Position numbers and translations under genes: made by a program. A DNA stretch of 64,000 nucleotides, taken from NCBI RefSeq assembly GCF_002076895.1, contig NZ_CP020465.1:1550001-1614000 (forward strand), written 5' to 3'. The notes beneath the pieces were generated by a model. The model was given only the letters and a program-made list of their open reading frames with translations. It was not told where the DNA came from and made no database searches. How positions within the stretch are numbered: position 1 is the stretch's first letter; the number at the start of each line of letters is the position of its first letter. This DNA comes from Cognaticolwellia beringensis. Lineage in GTDB: Bacteria; Pseudomonadota; Gammaproteobacteria; Enterobacterales; Alteromonadaceae. Positions 29,918 through 37,265 of the stretch are shown here, one piece after another.

Positions 29918-29954
29918 AAAGTGCCTTGATTTCATCATAAATCAAGGCACTTTT
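29918..29954. terminator. Bidirectional terminator, darP / lysine-riboswitch operon
   Basis: AAAGTGCCTTGAT closes on ATCAAGGCACTTT with a short loop, flanked by A- and T-runs. It serves darP (plus) and the M14 deacylase end of the minus-strand operon. Confidence 0.92.
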
Positions 29955-29971
29955 GTTTTCAGAACCTGAGA

Positions 29972-31120
29972 TTATAAAATACTGTATTTACTAAATACTT
30001 TATAAAGCTCTGTGCCTTGATTCACACTCGCCGATGCAAAATGTAGAATTGGAATAACATCATCCTCTAGGCTGATATAGTGCAGTGGATCACCATCACC
30101 ATAATTGTCCATGCGAAGTATACGTGCCAAAGGCTCTCCAGCTGCGAGAGGCTGACCAAACTCAGCTAAATAATCTACCATGCCTCCCATTGGAGAATAA
30201 AGCGCCTTGTAGTCTTCTAACATACAACTATATCGAACCATGGTTTTTGGATGGAAGTCATTGCTATTGATAACCCCTTGGTATTGTAAATAGCTTAAAA
30301 TACCTAAAGCATCTTCATGCGCAACGTCTAAATCAATCTGTTCTTGCGAACCCAACTCAACAGTAAAGCTTTCTTTTATCACCGCATCTTTGCCTTGATT
30401 AGTAGCAGTTTTCGTTATCGGAAAGTCTCGACCTAGTTCAGCAAATTTCAGTTGTAAATACCACCAAGGACAAAATGTCGCTTCATCTAAGGCGCCATCA
30501 AAACCATTAGGGATAAATAAAACATGTGGAATATCAAAATACTCAGCACTGGCTCGGGCATAGTCTGGGCAATATAAGTGCTTACTAGAAATTGGCCCTG
30601 TGTGTAGATCTAAAACAAGATCAGCCTGATGAGCTAGTCGTTGCAGCTGATACGCGATACGCTGTCCGGTAGTAATACCATAGATATTGTGATTAAGCTT
30701 TTGCGATATTTGCTCGACCATCAAGGCTTTAAAAGCACGCTCGATTTCAACTATTGAATCGGTTAAATGCGCTTTTGCAAAGGGCTCAATAATACTTTCG
30801 TCAAAATGATACATGCGATTCCAGTTCACACCGGTAATGGGATCAAATCGACCTAAGGTATACTCACCGTTTTTATGATTACAACCCACAGGGTTAGCAT
30901 ATGGTACAAGGGTAATACTGCCATTTAATTCAATAGTTTTTAATTGCTCTAACAACTGAAAAATAACCGCATTGCCTTGCACTTCTGCACCATGCATATT
31001 GGCTTGTATGTAAACATCAGGCCCTTGTTGTTTACCCTTAATACGGTAAACGGGCACGGTAAGCGCTGCTCCACTAGCCATTTCACCGACATGCATCACT
31101 TCTTTACTAATTAAATTCAT
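29972..31120 (-). CDS. AstE/aspartoacylase-family M14 zinc deacylase
   Basis: The family (succinylglutamate desuccinylase/aspartoacylase, also DoeB) removes N-acyl groups from alpha-amino acids. The 382-residue product has the zinc ligands H43 and E46 in NMHGAEVQGN and H173 in LVLDLHTGP, and a likely catalytic E255 in SFTVELGSQEQ. A C-terminal beta-domain follows. It is the last gene of a lysine-riboswitch operon, 18 bp after the decarboxylase gene. By context the substrate may be N-alpha-succinyl- or N-acetyl-lysine or an acyl-DAP, not succinylglutamate, because no ast genes are nearby. The substrate is inference. Confidence 0.8.
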   Translation of the reverse strand: MNLISKEVMHVGEMASGAALTVPVYRIKGKQQGPDVYIQANMHGAEVQGNAVIFQLLEQLKTIELNGSITLVPYANPVGCNHKNGEYTLGRFDPITGVNWNRMYHFDESIIEPFAKAHLTDSIVEIERAFKALMVEQISQKLNHNIYGITTGQRIAYQLQRLAHQADLVLDLHTGPISSKHLYCPDYARASAEYFDIPHVLFIPNGFDGALDEATFCPWWYLQLKFAELGRDFPITKTATNQGKDAVIKESFTVELGSQEQIDLDVAHEDALGILSYLQYQGVINSNDFHPKTMVRYSCMLEDYKALYSPMGGMVDYLAEFGQPLAAGEPLARILRMDNYGDGDPLHYISLEDDVIPILHFASASVNQGTELYKVFSKYSIL

Positions 31121-31138
31121 AAATAACCTTATTAAGCC

Positions 31139-32392
31139 TTAGCGTAAATACCATGAAGCAGGCTGAGCTGATCGTACTTGTTCAATTTTTCCTTGCTGCA
31201 GAACATATTCTGCCGCGATTTGATGACAAAGAAAAAATGGCATACTTTCGGTAAAACCATAAGCACCCGCTAAACCAAATATTAATTGATCATCAACTGC
31301 AACATCACTGGCTATCGCCAAGGTGCCCAATTTATCTAAACTGGTACACAATGGCCCATGGAGATCAAAATACACAGGGCTTGCTGCTGATTCTCTAATC
31401 ATCGTCACTGGAAATGGCTGTTCTGTAATGGCAGGTCGAATTAAATGATTAATACCCCCCGCTAGCACCAATTGTTGGTGTTGAAAATTTTCTTTACGGT
31501 CAACAACTGAGGTTACGTAATACCCCATTTCAGCCACCGCAAATCGGCCAAGCTCTAACCAGAGCTCGCTAACGCCGGCCCGCGCTTTTATTTTGGCTAA
31601 GTCGGCAACAATCTTTTCCCATCGTAACCCTTTTCCAGTTTGCAGGTAATCAACACCTAAACCGCCACCTAAATCTAATACCTCTAAGGTCATTCCTAAT
31701 TGTTCCGCCAATGACAACAAAGGCGATACCATTTGTGACCAAAGCTCAAACATACGCTCATTGCTGAGCATGTTTCCCCATTGGAAAATATGTAGACCAT
31801 TGATATTTAATGCTGGGAAATCACTTACTTTTATCGTTTGCCACGCTTGGCAAGATAAGCCAAAAGCAGTAACTTCGTTACCCCCTAAAGGGTTTTTCTC
31901 TCCCTCCTCCCATTGCAACTGCACGCGCAGTAACACTTGAGGTTGGCAAGATAACTCGCTAGCGGCGTCATTAAGCCATTGTAACTGGTTCAAACTCTCC
32001 ACCACAAAAGTGCGCACGCCTTGCTCTAGAAAGGCTTTTATTTGCCGCTTCGATTTAGCTGGGCCAGTATTAAGAATACGATCGGCTGGAACATCTTGTG
32101 CTAATACTTGTGTTAGCTCGCCTTGACTTGCAACATCAAAATTAAAACCTTGCTGCGCTAAAGTTTTGATCACCCTTGACAAGGGATTTGCCTTGACAGC
32201 AAACCAAAGTTTAATCACGTCTTGTTGCATCAAACTCGATAAATGTTGCTCAAGATAGTCGAGATCATAAAGAAAATAACCGTCTTCATCTTGTTCAACG
32301 TCATTACGATTATTTAGTCGTTCCTGATGCGCCAATAGCGGTTCAAGTAATGCAGGCCTAAGCCAGTTTGGTCTATTTAACATTGCAGTCAT
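31139..32392 (-). CDS. Fold-III PLP-dependent decarboxylase, LysA/BtrK-like
   Basis: This alanine-racemase-fold decarboxylase has the PLP lysine K67 in LWFAVKANP, the glycine loop LGGGLG at 241-246, ELGR at 280-283 and a catalytic-type cysteine C349 in HGPLCTSLDKLG. It differs from classical LysA: after the PLP-stacking H201 the sequence reads LHIFQWGNML, not the usual HIGSQ, and the EPGR motif is ELGR. Such HIF-type sequences remind me of BtrK and exosortase-associated decarboxylases. The first ATG has an AGGAA site. It lies 8 bp after the dapD-like gene. Substrate unproven; a DAP derivative is suggested by context. Confidence 0.8.
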   Translation of the reverse strand: MTAMLNRPNWLRPALLEPLLAHQERLNNRNDVEQDEDGYFLYDLDYLEQHLSSLMQQDVIKLWFAVKANPLSRVIKTLAQQGFNFDVASQGELTQVLAQDVPADRILNTGPAKSKRQIKAFLEQGVRTFVVESLNQLQWLNDAASELSCQPQVLLRVQLQWEEGEKNPLGGNEVTAFGLSCQAWQTIKVSDFPALNINGLHIFQWGNMLSNERMFELWSQMVSPLLSLAEQLGMTLEVLDLGGGLGVDYLQTGKGLRWEKIVADLAKIKARAGVSELWLELGRFAVAEMGYYVTSVVDRKENFQHQQLVLAGGINHLIRPAITEQPFPVTMIRESAASPVYFDLHGPLCTSLDKLGTLAIASDVAVDDQLIFGLAGAYGFTESMPFFLCHQIAAEYVLQQGKIEQVRSAQPASWYLR

Positions 32393-32400
32393 TTTTGTTC

Positions 32401-33150
32401 CTAGCGCAGCACAGATTCAAGTTCTAACGCCGCATTACTTTTTTCATCACGGTACTTAACAATTAACGCACAAGCCATATTCAGTCCATGCTGCTCAGCC
32501 CAATCGCCAGCGACAGGACGAGTGCCCGGCACAACTACGGCATTTTCAGGAATATCAGCACCTTTTGCTAATATGACATTATTGACACAGTCATAAACTG
32601 GTACCGACGCTGACAGCGAAACTCCCGGTGCTAAAACCGCGCCTTTTTTCACTACAATTCCTTCAACAATAATAACGCCAGCACTTAAAAATGCATTATC
32701 TTCAATAATCACTGGGCTAGCACCAATAGGCTCAAGTACACCACCTATTTGTACCGCAGCAGAAACATGGACATTTTTGCCAATTTGCGCGCACGATCCA
32801 ATCAACGCATGACTATCAACCATAGTGCCGCTATCAACAAAGGCGCCAACATTGATGTAGGCTGGTGGCATAATAATAACGCCCGGTGCTACGTAAGCAC
32901 CACGGCGAACTGATGAACCACCCGGTACCATTCTGACTTTATCGGCAACGGTAAATTCACGAGCAGGTAAATTATGCTTATCAACAAAGCCACGATAAGC
33001 ACCATCAAATTCGATATTTTCTCCCGCTTTAAATGCCGCTAGAATTGCCTGCTTTACTTCAGTATTAACTTGCCAAGTACCCTCGCTATTTTGCTGTGCT
33101 GCGCGAGTTTTACCGGTTTCTAAATCTGTTAATGTTTGCTGCCATGTCAT
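32401..33150 (-). CDS. Divergent DapD-like N-acyltransferase (left-handed beta-helix)
   Basis: DapD adds succinyl to tetrahydrodipicolinate in lysine synthesis. This 249-residue protein keeps the signature regions VNVGAFVDSGTMVD-like, IGSCAQIGKNVHVSAAVQIGGVLEPIGASPVIIEDN and a hexapeptide-repeat helix (about 85-210). It is about 25 residues shorter than E. coli DapD, mostly at the N-terminus, and the GVYIGQSTRIYDR region of DapD is replaced by GVSLSASVPVYDC. It may therefore be a paralogue with changed substrate or acyl donor. Its ATG overlaps the dapA-like stop by 4 bp. Confidence is high for the family, moderate for the reaction. Confidence 0.85.
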   Translation of the reverse strand: MTWQQTLTDLETGKTRAAQQNSEGTWQVNTEVKQAILAAFKAGENIEFDGAYRGFVDKHNLPAREFTVADKVRMVPGGSSVRRGAYVAPGVIIMPPAYINVGAFVDSGTMVDSHALIGSCAQIGKNVHVSAAVQIGGVLEPIGASPVIIEDNAFLSAGVIIVEGIVVKKGAVLAPGVSLSASVPVYDCVNNVILAKGADIPENAVVVPGTRPVAGDWAEQHGLNMACALIVKYRDEKSNAALELESVLR

Positions 33151-34157
33151 GAGTTTATGTCTCGTAAGTTAGTTGTAGTTACAGAGTGAAAATTTTCAGC
33201 ACTGAGAGTGCTAGTTGAAGCATAATGTTGAGCTAAAGGATTGTTACTGTTGTTTTCTAGCCATTGTTGAATTTGTCGATGGGTATCGAGTAAGCCGTGT
33301 TGTGCTGAAATCTCTTCTTGGCATAACGGTAAACGAAGTTTCGCAGAACTAATCATGTTAAGTTCGGCCATTAAAACTTTTACCGGTATGGGGTTGGCCA
33401 CTTGAAATAATGCCGTTATAGCTTTATGCCAGAGCGGAAAAAGGCTTACATTTTGGTGAGCTAAAGCCATAGCGACATATTGTCTGCTTGCCTCAGGCCA
33501 AACGTTTGAGCTAACAGACACTAGACCTTTCACGCCGGCGCCGGCAAGATAAGGCATCATGGCATCTTCACCACTATACAAATCAATGCTAGGACAATGC
33601 TCTTTGTAGGCGAGTAGTTTATGGAGATCGCCACTGGCTTCTTTTAGCGCCCAACAATTTTTATGGTTTTGCACTTGTTGCAGGGCTGTAATCGTAATTT
33701 CAACGCTACTGCGCGAAGGAACGTTATAAAGCATACAAGGAAAGTTTGCGGCATCAAGTAGACTTTTAAACCATAGCGTTTGCCCTACTGGACCCGGCTT
33801 GGCATAAATGGGGCTAGCAAGTAAATAAGCATTTATCGGCAGTTGGTTGCATTCTTCAATCCAGGCAAGTTGCTCGTTGAGGTTATACCCGCCAACAGCA
33901 ACCATTAATGGCACCTGTAAAGTCATAGCACAAACGTATTTTACAATACTTAAATGCTCTTGCGCGGTCAGTGCTAAGCCTTCACCTGTGCTTCCCAATA
34001 ATAAAATGCCATTGTGAGCTGCGTTTTGTTGTAACACTAGATTACGCAAACTGACATAATCAATTTCGTCATTAGCAAATAATGGCGTGATCAATGCGGT
34101 CCAGACCAATGGTCGATCTGTGAACAGCTGATTTTCTATCGATTTTTTTTGATTCAT
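33147..34157 (-). CDS. dapA: Dihydrodipicolinate synthase-family protein, riboswitch controlled
   Basis: DapA condenses pyruvate with aspartate semialdehyde at the entry to the lysine/DAP pathway. The Schiff-base lysine K172 (CWALKEASGD), Y144 and R149 (LYNVPSRS), and LGSTGEG at 54-60 are present, with Ser in place of the first Thr of the usual GTTGE. The ATG at 34157 (MNQKKSIENQ) is chosen; it follows a hairpin that covers the ribosome-binding site. At 336 residues it has a C-terminal extension of about 40 residues beyond the usual 292. First gene behind the lysine riboswitch. It may be a paralogue of a housekeeping dapA elsewhere. Confidence 0.88.
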   Translation of the reverse strand: MNQKKSIENQLFTDRPLVWTALITPLFANDEIDYVSLRNLVLQQNAAHNGILLLGSTGEGLALTAQEHLSIVKYVCAMTLQVPLMVAVGGYNLNEQLAWIEECNQLPINAYLLASPIYAKPGPVGQTLWFKSLLDAANFPCMLYNVPSRSSVEITITALQQVQNHKNCWALKEASGDLHKLLAYKEHCPSIDLYSGEDAMMPYLAGAGVKGLVSVSSNVWPEASRQYVAMALAHQNVSLFPLWHKAITALFQVANPIPVKVLMAELNMISSAKLRLPLCQEEISAQHGLLDTHRQIQQWLENNSNNPLAQHYASTSTLSAENFHSVTTTNLRDINS

Positions 34158-34185
34158 TTCTCTCGAACTCTTGTCGTTCGGAGAA
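34158..34185 (-). promoter_or_regulatory. Hairpin sequestering the dapA ribosome-binding site
   Basis: In the transcript, UUCUC-CGAAC pairs with GUUCG-A-GAGAA (10 bp with a one-base bulge, 7-nt loop). The 3' arm contains GAGAGA, the only Shine-Dalgarno-like sequence, directly before the AUG. It is a likely translational off-switch of the lysine riboswitch. Confidence 0.55.
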
Positions 34186-34239
34186 CTTTTAGGCGCTTGT
34201 AGAGGCAAAATTTCAAGGACGAAACTTGGCCTTTACAAA

Positions 34240-34478
34240 GGCCAGAAGCTCTCCACCTAATAGGTGACAGTTGCTAGGATTCAACCTAATACCAAGCGAA
34301 TAAAACTATAGATCCGTTTGGTATAATGCTTAATCGATGTTTAACGACGATAAAGCTAAAACAACCGGCAATTGTATTATCAAATTTACAATTACCTCGG
34401 CGTTAAACCCCCTCATTATTGCTCAATAGAGTTTGATCTCTTCACAATAACTACCTGGTTAACGCTCCTCTTCTGGCC
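34240..34478 (-). promoter_or_regulatory. Lysine riboswitch (L-box) aptamer
   Basis: The transcript matches the lysine aptamer seen upstream of E. coli lysC: GGCCAGAAGAGG at the 5' end, then GAGGGGGUU, AACGCCGAGGU, UUGAAUCC, CUGUCACC, GGUGGAG and closing CUUCUGGCC. The P1 helix is a perfect 9 bp (34470-34478 with 34240-34248). A downstream hairpin (34228-34243) overlaps the P1 3' strand and a further one (34204-34231) overlaps that hairpin, giving mutually exclusive folds. An additional stem at 34289-34324 looks like an inserted repeat. Control of the dapA-like operon by lysine is very likely. Confidence 0.93.
34289..34324. repeat. ATACCAA/TTGGTAT hairpin inside the riboswitch
   Basis: ATACCAA (34289-34295) pairs with TTGGTAT (34318-34324), and after one mismatch the stem continues for about five more pairs. 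Similar ATACCA/TGGTAT hairpins occur at 41720-41754 and 48409-48427 in this window, so this may be a dispersed repeat tolerated in the aptamer. Confidence 0.5.
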
Positions 34479-34536
34479 CTATATTTGTGGTCATTAATTT
34501 TTTACGATTAATTTCACTGGAATAAGGGACTGCAAT

Positions 34537-34566
34537 ATTAAAACATTTAAATATAAGCACAGTCAA
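34537..34566 (-). promoter_or_regulatory. Promoter of the riboswitch operon
   Basis: TTGACT (34561-34566) and TTTAAT (34537-34542), each five of six to consensus on the minus strand, are 18 bp apart. Start of transcription near 34530 would place the aptamer about 50 nt into the RNA. Together with the riboswitch this accounts for the 440-bp gap between the dapA-like gene and the DsbA-like gene. Confidence 0.6.
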
Positions 34567-34597
34567 TAGACGTCTATACGTATATTGACAATTAACA

Positions 34598-35896
34598 TTA
34601 ACCTGCTGTTCTAAATATATTTATTTCTTTTTCTAATTCAAAAATACGATCTTGACCCCAATAGCTATAACCGCCATAACTAAAACAAGGCACACCCCAT
34701 AAATTTAACTTGGTCAATTCAACTTGGTTGATATCCGCCCATTGTTGCCAGTCATGCTGCTCCTGATAAATACTCGCATCATCAACATCTAAAGCTAATT
34801 TTTTAAAAATAGTCTCCACATTCTCTGGATTAGCTAAGTCGATACCATCAACATAAATTGCTTGGAAGCAAGCCAAGATATACTCAACAGCCTTGCCTTG
34901 CTGTTGTGCCCAAGCAAATAAGCGATATGCGTTAATAACACCATCACCTAATGGATCTGTAAATCCATTAAACTCAATACCCAGTTTTTTAGCTTCACGC
35001 ACCGCATCAAGGTAGATGTATTTTTGCTTAACCATTGGAATAGACTCGCCGCGCATCAATAGTGGCAATATAGGTCTTATGATTAACTCTATCTGTTGAC
35101 GCTCTGCTAGATTAACGGCCTGCACAAAACCCAAATAAGAATAAGGGCTGCGTAAGGATAAATATATCACTAAAGGCTCAGTCGCTACAGTAGGTGTCTT
35201 CGCGGCTTTAATGTTGACTACTTTATGAGGGTAATTTCGTGGCGTAACAATGTTATTCAGCTGATTTTTTGCCGTAAAATCTTCAGTAACATCATCTAAA
35301 AGAGCAAATTTTTGTAACATGCTTTCAAAATGATATAAACGATCAATACCGACAAACCAACTACCAGCAAAACTAATACTTGCTGGGGCATAATGCCCTT
35401 TTTCTTTTAAACGAGTTTGATTTTTAACTTGATGGTTAATCGTAGGGGTAGATGTTTGAAAGTGTTCGCGGTAATGATTACCCCATGTATTTATGAATAT
35501 TTGTTCGGCATTTTTAATGTTGTTCACCAGCAACTGCCATGTTTGTTGGCCAGTCGTTAACGATGCCGATGAAGGTTCCGCGGAAATATTAACCAATTGA
35601 TACTGTTCTGCGATTAAATTTGCGTCTTTAATCGCCCATTGACGATAAAGCTTTGGACAGATCGTAACACCAGGTAAAGTTCCCCAAATAAATAGTACTT
35701 TAAAATCTAATCGATAGTTTTTTGCTAACCGAGATAACATTTGCACTAACATAAAACTATGTGGATCATTAAGTGACAGATAAACTTCTGCTTGAGCTTT
35801 TTTACCCAAAAATTGTCCAATCAAAAAATAGCGAAAAATCAATACTTTTGCTCTAAGTTGACTATGCAGCCATTTTATTTTTAGTCGCAATAACAT
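34598..35896 (-). CDS. Tandem DsbA-like / kappa-GST (HCCA isomerase) protein
   Basis: The 432-residue protein appears to consist of two thioredoxin-like domains of the 2-hydroxychromene-2-carboxylate isomerase/DsbA family in one chain. The first (about 34-205) contains VYLSLNDPHSFMLVQMLSRLA; the second (about 243-430) contains IYLSLRSPYSYLGFVQAVNLA and ends with LWGVPCFSYGGYSYWGQDRI, the typical cis-Pro and C-terminal motifs. Neither domain has a CxxC pair; the S-x-x-P-x-S pattern of kappa GSTs is seen instead. It precedes the riboswitch operon on the same strand, but a promoter lies between. Function unknown. Confidence 0.8.
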   Translation of the reverse strand: MLLRLKIKWLHSQLRAKVLIFRYFLIGQFLGKKAQAEVYLSLNDPHSFMLVQMLSRLAKNYRLDFKVLFIWGTLPGVTICPKLYRQWAIKDANLIAEQYQLVNISAEPSSASLTTGQQTWQLLVNNIKNAEQIFINTWGNHYREHFQTSTPTINHQVKNQTRLKEKGHYAPASISFAGSWFVGIDRLYHFESMLQKFALLDDVTEDFTAKNQLNNIVTPRNYPHKVVNIKAAKTPTVATEPLVIYLSLRSPYSYLGFVQAVNLAERQQIELIIRPILPLLMRGESIPMVKQKYIYLDAVREAKKLGIEFNGFTDPLGDGVINAYRLFAWAQQQGKAVEYILACFQAIYVDGIDLANPENVETIFKKLALDVDDASIYQEQHDWQQWADINQVELTKLNLWGVPCFSYGGYSYWGQDRIFELEKEINIFRTAG

Positions 35897-35989
35897 TTTC
35901 TTAAAAATAGTTAATTCCCTGTGGACTAATGATGGCGAGATAATTTAATTCGCGTAGAATGCGCGCATTATGACATATTAATATCAGCT

Positions 35990-36030
35990 GTATAAATGAA
36001 TTATCATTAAGTGAGTTAATTCATTTATAC
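35990..36030. repeat. 14-bp perfect inverted repeat upstream of rsmC
   Basis: GTATAAATGAATTA (35990-36003) is inverted exactly at 36017-36030, with a 13-nt loop. A partial third copy (TTTCATTTATAC) lies at about 36068-36079. It sits between the divergent DsbA-like gene and rsmC. Confidence 0.7.
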
Positions 36031-36128
36031 CCCTTTTAATTAAAAAATTAACGGTACTTATTGGGTTTTCATTTATACTAATAAGCTACTGTAAATTAAT
36101 AATATTTTTCAAAACCTTAGGTATTCTC

Positions 36129-37178
36129 ATGGCAATAAGTAACATTAACCAACTATTGATACGCAATCTTGAGGCATTAACGGCAACAAGACCTCTTTTA
36201 GTCAATATTGCAGACGACGGTTTTATTGCCCAATACTTAAGCCAGCATAGCGCTGCTAACATTGATAGTTACCATACAAATTATGCTGAATATAAAGCTT
36301 GTCAGCAATTAAAAAATGTTCGGTTACGAACACACTTTTCTGTGGAGTATGTCGCCAAAACTAAACACGACATGGCTATCATTCATTTCCCAAAAAGTAA
36401 GGCTGAATTTAGCTTTACCTTAGCCATGCTGGCCGATTCAATGGCAGATGATGCAACTATAGTTATTGTGGGTGAAAATAAAGGTGGCGTAAAGTCGGCC
36501 GATAAACTTGGGGCTGACTACCTAGCGTATTGCAACAAAGTTGATTCTGCCCGCCATTGCTTAATGTTTATTGGTGAGTTCAAGTCTACTTTGCCTCGCT
36601 TTGAACTGGAAAAATTCTATAAATATTACCCAATACAAGTACAAGAAAAAACCTTAAAAATTGCCGCATTACCCGGCGTATTTAGTCAAAACGCATTAGA
36701 CACCGGCACAGAAATTTTATTAGCCCACTTGCCTGACATTATAACGGGTAAAGTTTTAGATTTCGGCTGTGGTGCAGGTGTTATCGCTGCATACATAGGT
36801 ACAGTCTATCCACAAACTAAACTCACCTTAGTTGATGTCAGTGCTTTAGCATTGCACTCTGCACAAACTACACTAAGTTTAAACCAGTTAACGGGGCAAT
36901 ATATCGCGTCAAATAGTTTATCTGATGTACATGAGCGCTATGATTTTGTGATATCCAACCCACCATTTCATCAAGGTGTAAAAACAAATTATGCCGCGAC
37001 TGAGCAATTTTTAACTGAAATTAAGCAGAATTTAACGGCTAAAGCATGTGTTACCATTGTCGCGAATAGCTTCTTGAAATACTTACCCATAATGGAAAAA
37101 GCTATCGGTAAAACAAAAACTTTAGTAATTAAGAAAGGCTTTGCTGTTTATCAGTGTTATCTTAATGGTAAAAATTAA
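36129..37178 (+). CDS. rsmC: 16S rRNA m2G1207 methyltransferase RsmC
   Basis: RsmC methylates G1207 of 16S rRNA. The 349-residue protein has a degenerate N-terminal methyltransferase-like domain (about 1-170) and a catalytic C-terminal domain with the SAM motif VLDFGCGAGVIAAYIG (about 211-226) and the NPPFHQGVKT motif (about 281-290), the usual substrate-amine site of N2-guanine methyltransferases. The two-domain length fits RsmC (343 in E. coli). It is followed by a terminator-like hairpin. Confidence 0.92.
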   Translation: MAISNINQLLIRNLEALTATRPLLVNIADDGFIAQYLSQHSAANIDSYHTNYAEYKACQQLKNVRLRTHFSVEYVAKTKHDMAIIHFPKSKAEFSFTLAMLADSMADDATIVIVGENKGGVKSADKLGADYLAYCNKVDSARHCLMFIGEFKSTLPRFELEKFYKYYPIQVQEKTLKIAALPGVFSQNALDTGTEILLAHLPDIITGKVLDFGCGAGVIAAYIGTVYPQTKLTLVDVSALALHSAQTTLSLNQLTGQYIASNSLSDVHERYDFVISNPPFHQGVKTNYAATEQFLTEIKQNLTAKACVTIVANSFLKYLPIMEKAIGKTKTLVIKKGFAVYQCYLNGKN

Positions 37179-37193
37179 AAGTTTAACTAAGAC

Positions 37194-37235
37194 AAAATGA
37201 TTGTTGAAATCAATAAGGTTTTCTACAATCATTTT
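37194..37235 (+). terminator. Hairpin after rsmC
   Basis: AAAATGATTGT (37194-37204) pairs with ACAATCATTTT (37225-37235) over 11 bp. The 3' arm ends in T residues, so it may act as a terminator, though the T-run is short. Confidence 0.5.
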
Positions 37236-37265
37236 ATAGCCACAATCAATTGAGTTCAGAATTGT

